64,000 bases of DNA. Source: Tenacibaculum haliotis (lineage in GTDB: Bacteria; Bacteroidota; Bacteroidia; Flavobacteriales; Flavobacteriaceae). The notes beneath the pieces are model-generated. The model worked only from the letters and a program-made list of their open reading frames with translations, had not been told where the DNA came from and did no database searches. Position 1 is the stretch's first letter. Each line of letters opens with the position of its first letter. This document shows, piece by piece, positions 51,727 to 60,168 of this stretch. The stretch is from positions 186,001 to 250,000 of the forward strand of contig NZ_JAOBTH010000026.1 in NCBI RefSeq assembly GCF_025215075.1. Reading direction: 5' to 3'. The translations under genes were made by a program, and so were the position numbers.

Positions 51727-54174
51727 TTATTCTAATAATTTTGCCATAGCAATTTTAACTATTTCAATATTAATTATCTTGTTAGATAGGTTTGCTTTTT
51801 TTTGTTTTTGTGCTACTTGCCTTAACAAATTTACGCCAACTTTATCAAAATTATATTGCTTATACTGAATTCCTTTAGCCACAATATCATTTGCTAAATT
51901 CTTAATAGCTTCGGTATTATTACTTATCGCTATTTTATCATAAGCTTTCTTATATAAAGATTGTATTTTTTTATTCTGACTTAAATACATTCCCGACATA
52001 ACATTGCTTGCTATAAAGTTTAACTCATCATCATCATTTTCTTCTAAATAAATACGAGTTAAAGGCGTTGCTATAATTTTTTTAACTTCAATTGGTAATG
52101 TTTTCGATTTTTTAATAGCTAATGTTTTGTCTACATAATACATTCCTACTAATGATTTTCCTAAAACAGCATATGATTTACTTTGCAATCCTTTTTCGAA
52201 AACCATTTTCAGTTCAGGATCTGTTAATTTACCTAAAGTTTCAATTGCTGCTGCTTGTACCAATGTTTTAGGATCGTTCATTGCCAACAATTTTATCTTC
52301 TCAATCACTCTTTTTTTAGAGTTCTTATTTACTAAGTTGATATTTTTTAAAGCTAATAATCTAATTTTATAAAAATCATCATTCATTGCATTAGCAATTG
52401 CATCAAACGCTTTTTTATCATCCTGATATCTAGCTACTTCAACTAAAGCTTCTTTTTTATGCATAAAATTATCAGCATATTTTAATTGATGAATATAATC
52501 ACTCAATATTTTATTCTCTCTTATGTCACATAACAAAACTCCATCTGCATTTACCTGAATTAAATTAGGTTGTTTTATATATGGAAATGAAAATGATGCG
52601 TCTTTACCATCTACAAAAACAGTGTGACGTGTGCGCTTACTTCCTTCAAAAATATCAATAGCAAAAGGAAATTTAAATTCATTTTCTTGATTCTGGATAA
52701 TATTTACTGTTACCGTTTTTCTTAATTTATTAAAATCGTAAGAAATTTCTAACATCGGATGCCCACTATTAAAATACCATTGATTAAAAAACCAATTTAA
52801 ATCTTTTCCGCTTATTTCTTCAAAAGCCAAACGCAATTGATGCGCTTCTCCGGTACTATATTTATGAGTAGTTAAATAATTGTTTAATCCTGCATAAAAT
52901 GCTTCATCTCCTAAATAATTACGCAACATATGTAAGATTGCGCCACCTTTATTGTAGCTAACCCCGTCAAACATATCTTCTTTATCGTGATAATTAAAAC
53001 GGACTAAATGTTTATCAAAATTCTGACCATTTTTATACCCATCAACATCCTCTAACAAATGTGCATCTGCATCGTTCTTACCATATTTGTATTCGCGCCA
53101 TAAATATTCACTATAATTAGCAAAACTTTCATTTACAGTTAAATTACTCCAACTTTCAGCAGTTACTAAATCTCCAAACCAATGATGAAAAGCTTCGTGA
53201 GCAATGGTATTTTCTTGTATGTTTTCATCAATTAACTGCCCTGGCATCTGATAGGCATTTTCACCATGAATAACGGCTGTTGTATTTTCCATCGCACCAC
53301 TTACGTAATCACGCCCAACAATTTGTGCATATTTATTCCACGGATATTCTATTCCAGTAATTTTTGAAAAGAATGCTAACATTTCGGGGGTTTTTCCAAA
53401 AATATCTTTGGCATATGGCGCATATTTTTTTTCTACATAATAATCTACCGGAATATTCTTATAAGTGTCTTTAACAATCTCATATTCTCCTACTCCCATA
53501 AAAAATAAATATGGTGCATGTTTTTGTGTAAAATTCCAATAATCAGTTCTTGTTCCGTTTGTATTCGTTGTTTGATTCTCTAACTTTCCGTTTGATAGTG
53601 TTACGTATTTTGTAGGAACGGTAATATAAATTTCTTGTGATGTTTTCTGATTTGGTGCATCTATTGTTGGAAACCAACAACTACTTGCTTCTGTTTCTCC
53701 TTGCGTCCAAATTTGAGTTGGTTTATTTTTATCCAACCCAGTTGGATTTATAAAATACAATCCTTTGGCAGCTGTTATCGCTGCGCTTCCTTTTTGTTTT
53801 ACTCTTTCAGGACGCGCTGTATACTTTATATATATCGTAAATTCTTCGTTTCGCTTATAAACACGAGGTAAATCGATTATTAACTTAAAATCATCATAAT
53901 TATAGTCTAATGATTTATTATCTATTGTAATTTTATGAATAAGCATCGCTTTAGCATCTAACGTTACTTTAGCCGTTTCGTAAAAATGAGGTTTTATTGT
54001 TAACCATTCTTCACCGTTTAACTGCTTTTCTTTAAAGTTAAAATCAACTTTTAATTTAGTATGAATTAAATCGTGGACTTTATCTTTTTCTGCTCTATAA
54101 GTATTCTCTGATTGAGAAAACATTGTAAGCGTAAAAAGAGTTAGTATTAGTAGAAAGGTTTTTTGAAACTTCAT
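51727..54174 (-). CDS. M1-family metallopeptidase (aminopeptidase N-like), secreted
   Basis: An 815-residue zinc exopeptidase. The signal is FLLILTLFTLTMFSQ; the N-terminal beta domain (EQLNGEEWLTIKP-like) is followed by the GAMEN exopeptidase loop (VSGAMENTTAVIHGE near 290). Next are the zinc motif NTIAHEAFHHWFGDLVTAESWSNLTVNESFANYSEYLW near 320-358 (H-E-x-x-H plus distal Glu) and the catalytic Tyr in VSYNKGGAILHML. A HEAT-like helical C-terminus follows (KKRVIEKIKLLAMNDPKTLVQAAAIETLG). It is probably periplasmic or outer-membrane associated and digests peptides. I use the ATG at 54174 that begins with the signal peptide. Confidence 0.93.
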   Translation of the reverse strand: MKFQKTFLLILTLFTLTMFSQSENTYRAEKDKVHDLIHTKLKVDFNFKEKQLNGEEWLTIKPHFYETAKVTLDAKAMLIHKITIDNKSLDYNYDDFKLIIDLPRVYKRNEEFTIYIKYTARPERVKQKGSAAITAAKGLYFINPTGLDKNKPTQIWTQGETEASSCWFPTIDAPNQKTSQEIYITVPTKYVTLSNGKLENQTTNTNGTRTDYWNFTQKHAPYLFFMGVGEYEIVKDTYKNIPVDYYVEKKYAPYAKDIFGKTPEMLAFFSKITGIEYPWNKYAQIVGRDYVSGAMENTTAVIHGENAYQMPGQLIDENIQENTIAHEAFHHWFGDLVTAESWSNLTVNESFANYSEYLWREYKYGKNDADAHLLEDVDGYKNGQNFDKHLVRFNYHDKEDMFDGVSYNKGGAILHMLRNYLGDEAFYAGLNNYLTTHKYSTGEAHQLRLAFEEISGKDLNWFFNQWYFNSGHPMLEISYDFNKLRKTVTVNIIQNQENEFKFPFAIDIFEGSKRTRHTVFVDGKDASFSFPYIKQPNLIQVNADGVLLCDIRENKILSDYIHQLKYADNFMHKKEALVEVARYQDDKKAFDAIANAMNDDFYKIRLLALKNINLVNKNSKKRVIEKIKLLAMNDPKTLVQAAAIETLGKLTDPELKMVFEKGLQSKSYAVLGKSLVGMYYVDKTLAIKKSKTLPIEVKKIIATPLTRIYLEENDDDELNFIASNVMSGMYLSQNKKIQSLYKKAYDKIAISNNTEAIKNLANDIVAKGIQYKQYNFDKVGVNLLRQVAQKQKKANLSNKIINIEIVKIAMAKLLE

Positions 54175-54240
54175 AAAATATTTTCGTTTGAGCACCAAAA
54201 ATAAGGAAATCTATTGGGAGGCTTGTTAATGAGGCGTTAA

Positions 54241-54281
54241 AAAGAAAGCGCCATCAAATATTTGATGGCGCTTTCTTTTCT
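54241..54281 (-). terminator. Terminator after the first DUF4252 lipoprotein gene
   Basis: AAAGAAAGCGCCATCAAAT and its complement ATTTGATGGCGCTTTCTTT make a long stem with a minimal loop. On the minus strand it is followed by TTTCTTTTT. It closes the sigma-factor operon. Confidence 0.85.
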
Positions 54282-54296
54282 ATTATTCTTAAAAAC

Positions 54297-54896
54297 CTAC
54301 TCTACAACCTCTTCGGTATGTACTTCAATAGCTTTTTTTTCTGTTTTATTGTTTATATTGATTCCTCCTAAAAGAGATTTAAACTTTCCTAAATCCATAT
54401 CACTTCCATCAACTTTAGATTTCTGCATCATTTGCATAATCTTAGCAGGGTTCATGTTATCACCTAAAATACGTGCAATACCAACCCCCATTTCTTTACC
54501 ATAACCAAAAGCTATAATTTCGTTGATAGCATCTGTTTTTCCTGAATAATAAATTGCAGCATGCATACCATCTTTCTTAAAATTGATTAACTTTTTATAA
54601 TCTGAATTATTAAGAATTTCTTTTAATTTTCCTTTTTCTGCTTCGTACGTTGTTTCGTTAGTATCTTTATAAGGTAATCCTGTTATGTTTACTTTACGAA
54701 TACTTTCAAACGCTTTTTTATCTTCTTCAGAAGCTTTATCCATACTTAATTGAAGTACACTTGCAGGAACATCTAAAGTTATAAATCCTTTTTTGTCTTG
54801 ACTCTCTACTAAATAACTTTGTAATGAGGCTTCATTTTTACATGAAACAGTAACGAAAGCAACTAGTAATAATGAATATATAAATATTTTTTTCAT
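54297..54896 (-). CDS. DUF4252 lipoprotein
   Basis: A 199-residue lipoprotein, signal FIYSLLLVAFVTVSCKNEA with lipidated Cys near 19. The mature sequence FITLDVPASVLQLSMDKASEEDKKAFESIRKVNITGLPYKD, then LLNNSDYKKLINFKKDGMHAAIYYSGKTDAINEIIAFGYGKEMGVGIARILGDNM-like, matches DUF4252. The family is confined mainly to Bacteroidota and often sits behind ECF sigma genes. Function unknown. It is the last gene of the operon and its paralog is directly upstream. Confidence 0.87.
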   Translation of the reverse strand: MKKIFIYSLLLVAFVTVSCKNEASLQSYLVESQDKKGFITLDVPASVLQLSMDKASEEDKKAFESIRKVNITGLPYKDTNETTYEAEKGKLKEILNNSDYKKLINFKKDGMHAAIYYSGKTDAINEIIAFGYGKEMGVGIARILGDNMNPAKIMQMMQKSKVDGSDMDLGKFKSLLGGININNKTEKKAIEVHTEEVVE

Positions 54897-54970
54897 TGTA
54901 GTATCTGTTTTATTAATTGATTAAAAACAGGGATAAAATTTTAGATCTTACCCCTATTTTAAAAGTAATA

Positions 54971-55501
54971 TTACTTGTTATTTACTTCAACTTTTACGTT
55001 TTTATCTTTTGAAAACGTTTCAGCTAGTTTCGACATTTTATTAATATCAATAGTTCCTGTTAAAGATACAATAACCGATTCTGCTCCTCCTTTTTTAGAA
55101 CTTTTATCTTTTACAAACATTAAAACTTCGCTAACAAAATCTTTATTTTTTGTTGATTTTACATAAATTTTAACACGTGACCCTTTATCTTTCACTCGCA
55201 TTAACTCTATTAGGTTATTCTTACTTACTGAAGATTTTACCATGTTTTCCATTTGTGCAGAAACAGCAGTATCATCTGTCGAAAATACTTTTAACTCTTT
55301 TAAGTCTTTTATCATATTAAAAACTTCCATGGCTTCATTGTCTCCAGAACCTGCATTAAATTTAGATAGCATTTCAAAGGCATCTTTGTTTACTACAACA
55401 GATGATACTTCGTCAATATTTTCTAATTTATCAAACATTGATTGTCCAAAAGTTAAGTTTGCTGTGAATACGAATGCGAATATTATAATTATTTTTTTCA
55501 T
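54971..55501 (-). CDS. DUF4252 secreted protein
   Basis: A 176-residue protein with a cleavable signal (IIIIFAFVFTANLTFGQ). Mature part: FDKLENIDEVSSVVVNKDAFEMLSKF then IKDLKELKVFSTDDTAVSAQMENMVKS and RVKIYVKSTKNKDFVSEVLMFVKD, the normal DUF4252 core. Unlike its paralog downstream it has no lipobox. The role is unknown. It lies between the anti-sigma-like gene and the DUF4252 lipoprotein, 46 and 74 bases away, in the same direction. Confidence 0.88.
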   Translation of the reverse strand: MKKIIIIFAFVFTANLTFGQSMFDKLENIDEVSSVVVNKDAFEMLSKFNAGSGDNEAMEVFNMIKDLKELKVFSTDDTAVSAQMENMVKSSVSKNNLIELMRVKDKGSRVKIYVKSTKNKDFVSEVLMFVKDKSSKKGGAESVIVSLTGTIDINKMSKLAETFSKDKNVKVEVNNK

Positions 55502-55547
55502 GATGTTTATTGTTTATTAAGTACTTGGTTTTACTTTATTTTGATTA

Positions 55548-56060
55548 TTAATTTACTTGGTTTATTACTTTATTTACTGTTTCTTCATAGGTATTTAAGT
55601 GAGCTAAGGCATCATTTCCTTTGTTTAAGTTTTTTGAAACTGCATATAATGCATCGTTTCCTTTGTTTAAGTTTTTTGAAACTGCATATAATGCATCGTT
55701 TCCTTTGTTTAGATTAAATGAAACCATTTGCAACGCTTCTGTTATTTGCGCAAATTGCTTTCTTTGTTGATGCTCTTGATACTTTTGATTTCCCATAAAT
55801 GCAGTAAATAGTAAAACTACTGATGCTGCTACCGATAACCATTTCCAGTTCTTCTTAGGTTTCTCAGGTTTTAACTGAATGGTTTTGGTAAAAGTTTCGT
55901 TTTTACTTTGTTTAAAATAACCAAACAACATACTATACTCTTGCAAATGTGCTGCCACATTACCTGATGTAAAATACTCTTGTAGTATTTGTTCTTCTTG
56001 CAAAGTAGTTTCTGCGTTTAGATATTTTTCTACTAATTTCTCTATGTTAGCTAACTCCAT
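55548..56060 (-). CDS. Anti-sigma-factor-like membrane protein with tandem repeats
   Basis: A 170-residue protein. Residues 1-70 are cytoplasmic helices (LANIEKLVEKYLNAETTLQEEQILQEYFTSGNVAAHLQEYSMLFGYFK), typical of proteins that follow ECF sigma genes. A membrane helix WLSVAASVVLLFTAFMG comes near 74-90. The outer part has three tandem 15-residue units of LNKGNDALYAVSKN type. It overlaps the sigma gene by 14 bases, so it is very likely its anti-sigma partner. The repeat is nearly identical at the DNA level. Confidence 0.78.
   Translation of the reverse strand: MELANIEKLVEKYLNAETTLQEEQILQEYFTSGNVAAHLQEYSMLFGYFKQSKNETFTKTIQLKPEKPKKNWKWLSVAASVVLLFTAFMGNQKYQEHQQRKQFAQITEALQMVSFNLNKGNDALYAVSKNLNKGNDALYAVSKNLNKGNDALAHLNTYEETVNKVINQVN
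55604..55713. repeat. 45-bp in-gene tandem repeat in the anti-sigma-like gene
   Basis: About two and a half copies of a 45-base unit, GTTTCCTTTGTTTAAGTTTT followed by TTGAAACTGCATATAATGCATC, are nearly identical. They code for the LNKGNDALYAVSK units. Being an exact multiple of three, copy-number change would keep the frame. Confidence 0.88.
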
Positions 56061-56556
56061 AGTTGTGTTTTTTTATTAATTCTTCTCTTATTGTTTTTCT
56101 TGCTCTTGATAAGGCTACTCTAACAGCAGTTGGTTTCATATCCACCATTTTACATATCTCATCAAAATCATATTGTTCTATATCTCTTAATTGAATAATT
56201 GTTTTTTGTTGTTCTGGCAATTTCTCAATTAATTTATGTACTAAACTTACACTATCGTTATACTCTACTTTTTTATCTAACGAAGTATCTTTTTCCTTAT
56301 AATTACTATGAACCAATGTTAAATTACTTGCTTGTTTCGATTTTAAACGATCATAACAATAATTCTTTGTCATGGTCATTGCAAATGCTTCTACATTTTT
56401 ATAGTCAGCCAATTTCTCTTTGTTTCGCCATAGCTTAAAAATTAATTCTTGCGTAGCGTCTTCAGCTTCTTCTGTAGAAACTAAAAGTCTTTTTGCTAAA
56501 CGAAAGACTTTGTCTTTAAACGGTAACACAACTTTTAAAAAGTCTGATTGATTCAT
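56047..56556 (-). CDS. ECF-type RNA polymerase sigma factor
   Basis: A 169-residue sigma-70 family protein lacking region 1 and 3. Region 2: DKVFRLAKRLLVSTEEAEDATQELIFKLWRNKEKL with the DA-x-Q-E core; region 4: LIEKLPEQQKTIIQLRDIEQYDFDEICKMVDMKPTAVRVALSRARKTIREEL, a helix-turn-helix. It directs polymerase to a small regulon. The anti-sigma-like gene overlaps it and two DUF4252 genes follow. Its own upstream region contains TGTAAC-N16-CGTCGTA, an ECF-like promoter. Confidence 0.95.
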   Translation of the reverse strand: MNQSDFLKVVLPFKDKVFRLAKRLLVSTEEAEDATQELIFKLWRNKEKLADYKNVEAFAMTMTKNYCYDRLKSKQASNLTLVHSNYKEKDTSLDKKVEYNDSVSLVHKLIEKLPEQQKTIIQLRDIEQYDFDEICKMVDMKPTAVRVALSRARKTIREELIKKHNYGVS

Positions 56557-56574
56557 TGTTTAGTTAATTAGTTT

Positions 56575-56603
56575 TGTAAACTTAATAATAAAACCTCGTC
56601 TTA
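56575..56603 (+). promoter_or_regulatory. ECF-like promoter motif facing the S41 protease gene
   Basis: TGTAAA (56575-56580), exactly 16 bases, CGTCTTA (56597-56603). It has the same spacing and near-identical boxes as the minus-strand motif at 56623-56651. A transcript from about 56610 would run to the S41 ATG at 56717. Confidence 0.5.
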
Positions 56604-56622
56604 TCTATCTGGTTTACATAAC

Positions 56623-56651
56623 TACGACGACGGGGTTTCAAGTTTGTTACA
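56623..56651 (-). promoter_or_regulatory. ECF-like promoter motif facing the sigma-factor gene
   Basis: On the minus strand TGTAAC (56651-56646), exactly 16 bases, CGTCGTA (56629-56623). The CGTC/CGTA -10 and T-G-(A/T)-A-A-C -35 elements resemble known ECF promoters such as those of SigW-type factors. It would start a leader about 60 bases before the sigma ATG. Confidence 0.6.
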
Positions 56652-56716
56652 TCAAAAGTTAAAAAAAATAATATTATTGAGTAAATTGCGTTGATGTTAT
56701 AGCTAATATATCCCTT

Positions 56717-58168
56717 ATGAAATTACTTAAAGTCGTTCTTATTGTTCTTGTATCACTAACCATAGTATCTTGTACTAGTAAAGATGATACTCCTAATGAT
56801 ATTCAAATTCAAAATTTTGTTTGGAAAGGAATGAATGCTTACTACTTATGGCAAAATGAAATTCCTGATTTATCAGACAGACGTTTTAATAACAATAAAG
56901 AACTTTTTGGTTACTTAGATAATTATAATAATCCTGCAAATTTATTCTACAACTTATTATACACTCCTAATGAATATCCGAAGGATCCAAATAAAACCTA
57001 TTCTTGGATTGTTGATGATTATATCGCCTTAGAACAATCTTTTGAAGGTACCCGACAAACTACAGGTATGAAAGTTAAAGGAGCCGATTATGCTGATGGT
57101 TCTGGTAAATATTATGTGTATGTATATGATGTGGTAAAAAATTCTGATGCTGAAACTAAAGGAATTGTTAGAGGAATGCTTATTACTGAAGTAAACGGAA
57201 CACCTTTAACTAGAACGAATGTAAACTCTTTATTTAGTGCAGATTCATTTACTGTACATTTAGCCGATTACAATGCCGGAAACCCTATAAGTAACGCAAC
57301 TACAATAACATTAACAAAAGCAATTATAACAGAAAGCCCAATTAAAAAAACAACCGTTATTGTTGATGGTGGAAATACTATCGGTTATTTAATGTACAAC
57401 CAATTTTCGAGTGATTTTGACGGAGATTTAAATACCGAATTTGCTAATTTTATGACAGCAGGAATTACCGACCTAGTAGTTGACTTACGTTACAACGGTG
57501 GTGGCTCTGTACAAACAGCCGTGTATTTAGGAAGTATGATTGCAGGGCAAGGTAATGATGAGTTGTTCTCAAAACAAATTTGGAATAACAAAGTAATGGC
57601 TGGTAGAGAGCCAAGCGATTTCATTGATAATTTCACAGATAAAATTTTAAATAAAGATAGTAACGGTAGCATTGTTTTAGATGAAACCATTAATAATTTA
57701 AACTTAACTACGGTTTATTTTATTGTTTCTGAAAACACAGCTTCTGCATCCGAATTGGTTATAAACGCATTAGCTCCGTACATTGATGTTAAATTGGTAG
57801 GAACTCAAACCTACGGAAAACATGTAGGTTCTATAACCTTATATGACTCTGAAAATTTTTCTAAAAACGGTCCTAATTTTAAAACTAATCATGCTTGGGC
57901 AATGCAACCAATTGTTTTAGAAATACAGAATAGCAACGGAGAAAATAAACCCGAAGGTTTTATTCCTGAAGTAATAATGGAAGAAGACCCTGGTAATTTA
58001 GGCGTTTTTGGTGATCCTACAGAGCCTTTATTAGAAAGAACAATACAATATATTACCACAGGAGCAAAAGGATTTCCTTTAGCTAAAAAAAGAACTGCTA
58101 TTTATTCGTTATGGAACTCATCAATGAATTACCCTGACTATAATAATATGTATATTGATTTAAAGTAA
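56717..58168 (+). CDS. S41-family C-terminal processing peptidase-like lipoprotein
   Basis: A 483-residue protease with lipoprotein signal VLIVLVSLTIVSCTSKD (Cys near 19). A helical N-terminal domain (VWKGMNAYYLWQNEIPDLSD) is followed by a PDZ domain (SGKYYVYVYDVVKNSDAETKGIVRGMLITEVNG). The S41 catalytic core has LVVDLRYNGGGSVQTAVYLGSMIAG and the nucleophile Ser in VSENTASASELVINALAPY near 340, with the Lys expected in TQTYGKHVG. It would act on the envelope. It diverges from the sigma gene and may be part of its regulon. Confidence 0.93.
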   Translation: MKLLKVVLIVLVSLTIVSCTSKDDTPNDIQIQNFVWKGMNAYYLWQNEIPDLSDRRFNNNKELFGYLDNYNNPANLFYNLLYTPNEYPKDPNKTYSWIVDDYIALEQSFEGTRQTTGMKVKGADYADGSGKYYVYVYDVVKNSDAETKGIVRGMLITEVNGTPLTRTNVNSLFSADSFTVHLADYNAGNPISNATTITLTKAIITESPIKKTTVIVDGGNTIGYLMYNQFSSDFDGDLNTEFANFMTAGITDLVVDLRYNGGGSVQTAVYLGSMIAGQGNDELFSKQIWNNKVMAGREPSDFIDNFTDKILNKDSNGSIVLDETINNLNLTTVYFIVSENTASASELVINALAPYIDVKLVGTQTYGKHVGSITLYDSENFSKNGPNFKTNHAWAMQPIVLEIQNSNGENKPEGFIPEVIMEEDPGNLGVFGDPTEPLLERTIQYITTGAKGFPLAKKRTAIYSLWNSSMNYPDYNNMYIDLK

Positions 58169-58181
58169 ATCTACTTCGTAA

Positions 58182-58207
58182 AGCTGAACTTGTTTCAGGC
58201 TCTCATC
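58182..58207. repeat. Partial dispersed repeat unit
   Basis: GCTGAACTTGTTTCAGGC followed by TCTCAT repeats, with two changes, the core of the 34221-34560 tandem duplication. It sits in the gap after the S41 gene. Confidence 0.7.
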
Positions 58208-58235
58208 ATAACATAGATTATAATTTTAAATAAGT

Positions 58236-58265
58236 AAATAATCCAGCTTTAAAGCTGGATTATTT
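58236..58265. terminator. Bidirectional terminator between the S41 and DUF72 genes
   Basis: A perfect 30-base palindrome AAATAATCCAGCTTT plus complement, rich in A on one side and T on the other. It separates convergent genes. Confidence 0.82.
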
Positions 58266-58268
58266 ATG

Positions 58269-59162
58269 CTACAACAAACTCATTTGCTGATTTATATTTT
58301 CATTCGGAACTTTTAAATCAGTTCCCAATACATTGTTTAATTTCTTTATAAAATAAGCTGCTAACAAAGGTGATTCTACTTCTATATTCTGATGAATAAA
58401 AAAGTGTATGTTTTTTAATCCTAAATCACTCCATTCTTTTAAACGGTACACCCAAGCATCCAAACGTTCATAGTCCAACGGATGATTTGCTCCTACAAAT
58501 CTGATAAATGCTTCATTATTTGTCATATTCATATGTAACATATCTCGCCGACCAGCAGTATCTACTAATATATTTGCAATAGTATTCTCTTCTAATAACT
58601 GCGTCAACTCATCAAGAACAATCACATCAGAAAACCATTCTTTATGCCGAACTTCTATCGCAAGTGGAACTCCTTTTGGCCAACTAACAACAAAATTTCT
58701 TAGTGCCTCAAAATTACTAGGATCAAAATCAGCATGCATTTGTAAAAAAATAGTTCCTAATTTTTCTTGTAGATGAGCAGCATTATCTAAAAATAAATTC
58801 ACGGAATCTTGAGTTCCCTGTAAGCGCTTAAAATGACTAATATCCTGTGTCAACTTCGGAAAGAACTTAAATCCTTTTGGTGTTTTTAAATTCCATTTTT
58901 CAAATTGTTCTGCTGAAAAAACACGGTAAAACGTGGCATTTAATTCAATTGAATTAAACTGTTTTGAATAATACCCCAATTCATCTTTTGTTCCCTTCGG
59001 ATAAAACCCTTTTAAATCTGCTTTATTCCATTTTGCACAACCAACATATATTGTCGGTTTCTCAACTTTATCAAAAGAGCTTAATAAACTTACGGTTTTG
59101 TGATGTGTTTTAGGTAAGGTAAAATCTATTAATTCAGGATTGGCAACTTTTCCAAACTTCAT
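58269..59162 (-). CDS. DUF72 (YecE-like) protein
   Basis: A 297-residue TIM-barrel protein of the YecE/DUF72 family. IYVGCAKWNKADLKGFYPKG near the start, FNSIELNATFYRVFSAEQFEKW, FKFFPKLTQDISH, FLQMHADFDPSNFEAL and IEVRHKEWF contain the family motifs. Members are abundant and lack a proven activity. It lies three bases after the patatin gene, so the pair is probably cotranscribed. Function unknown. Confidence 0.9.
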   Translation of the reverse strand: MKFGKVANPELIDFTLPKTHHKTVSLLSSFDKVEKPTIYVGCAKWNKADLKGFYPKGTKDELGYYSKQFNSIELNATFYRVFSAEQFEKWNLKTPKGFKFFPKLTQDISHFKRLQGTQDSVNLFLDNAAHLQEKLGTIFLQMHADFDPSNFEALRNFVVSWPKGVPLAIEVRHKEWFSDVIVLDELTQLLEENTIANILVDTAGRRDMLHMNMTNNEAFIRFVGANHPLDYERLDAWVYRLKEWSDLGLKNIHFFIHQNIEVESPLLAAYFIKKLNNVLGTDLKVPNENINQQMSLL

Positions 59163-59165
59163 AAA

Positions 59166-60119
59166 CTATGCGTTTTCTAACCCTTCTTCTACCTCTTTAT
59201 TATCAATCATTTCTGGTCTAAACTCGCTCATTTTATCATCATCAAGTTTTTTTGCGTAATTATAGCCAGATTTCCACCATTTTTTCATTTTCTCTTTATC
59301 AAAAACCAATGAATTGGTTGTTAAAACAGTTGGTGTATAATATAGGTTTAGTTTTACACCGTGTTGTTTTGCAAAAAGTTTTCCAATTGTAATATTGTGT
59401 TTTTCTACATTTTCGAGCATAAAATCAAAAGTATCCATCATTAATGAAAACGGATTTTTTGCTGGTAATCTATTTATTTGCGTTACCTCAGTTGCTAAAA
59501 TAATTGCATCTACTTCGGTGGCACCTCTAAGAATTGCTTCTCTTATCGGAACCAAACTACCAAAACCTCCATCGGCATATTGGCAATGATTTTTTTCTAA
59601 CAAGCTCATAAAAGGCACATAATTACATGAACCCCAAATCCAATCGCAAAAATCATCATAATCACAATCTAAAATCGATTTATATTCTATCTGATTCGCT
59701 GTTAAATTTGATACCGTAACAACTACCTCTTTGTTTTTTTCTCTAATTTCATTGTAAATTTCTTTGGTAACTTTTTTCTTTATTAGTTTTCGTAAGTTTT
59801 TACTTTCACCAAAAGTTTTTCTACCGTTTAAAAAATTCCAAAAAGTATTTATATGACGAATAGAAATTACTTTCTCTCCATGAACAGATTTCACTCTAAA
59901 CGGACTGTTACTAAAAATAGCTTTCTGATCCACCGAAGTATACAACTCTTTTAACTCATCAACCATACCTAAAGCCAAATGCGACACCATTAAACTTCCT
60001 GTTGATGTTCCTAAAAACATATCGTACTCTTTCTTCTTTTTTTTCATCAAATACTGGGCTACACCACCGCCAAATGCTCCCTTACTACCTCCTCCAGAAA
60101 TTACCAATGCTTTTTTCAT
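59166..60119 (-). CDS. Patatin-like phospholipase
   Basis: A 317-residue lipid acyl hydrolase. ALVISGGGSKGAFGGGVAQYL near 5-25 is the oxyanion loop, the nucleophile Ser is in FLGTSTGSLMVS near 38 (G-T-S-T-G where the usual form is G-x-S-x-G), and the Asp of the dyad is in YADGGFGSLVP near 188. No signal peptide. A Ser/Asp dyad predicts cleavage of fatty acyl esters of membrane lipids. Substrate is unknown. Divergent from the YCF48-like gene by 49 bases. Confidence 0.92.
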   Translation of the reverse strand: MKKALVISGGGSKGAFGGGVAQYLMKKKKKEYDMFLGTSTGSLMVSHLALGMVDELKELYTSVDQKAIFSNSPFRVKSVHGEKVISIRHINTFWNFLNGRKTFGESKNLRKLIKKKVTKEIYNEIREKNKEVVVTVSNLTANQIEYKSILDCDYDDFCDWIWGSCNYVPFMSLLEKNHCQYADGGFGSLVPIREAILRGATEVDAIILATEVTQINRLPAKNPFSLMMDTFDFMLENVEKHNITIGKLFAKQHGVKLNLYYTPTVLTTNSLVFDKEKMKKWWKSGYNYAKKLDDDKMSEFRPEMIDNKEVEEGLENA

Positions 60120-60168
60120 TGTTTTAATTTGATTTGTCTATTTTTAGTTCTGTAAAAATATCAAAAAA

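Noticed and set aside
55604..55713. Possible CRISPR-like repeat
   Set aside because: The repeat is in-frame inside a coding sequence with no spacers; it encodes a protein repeat.
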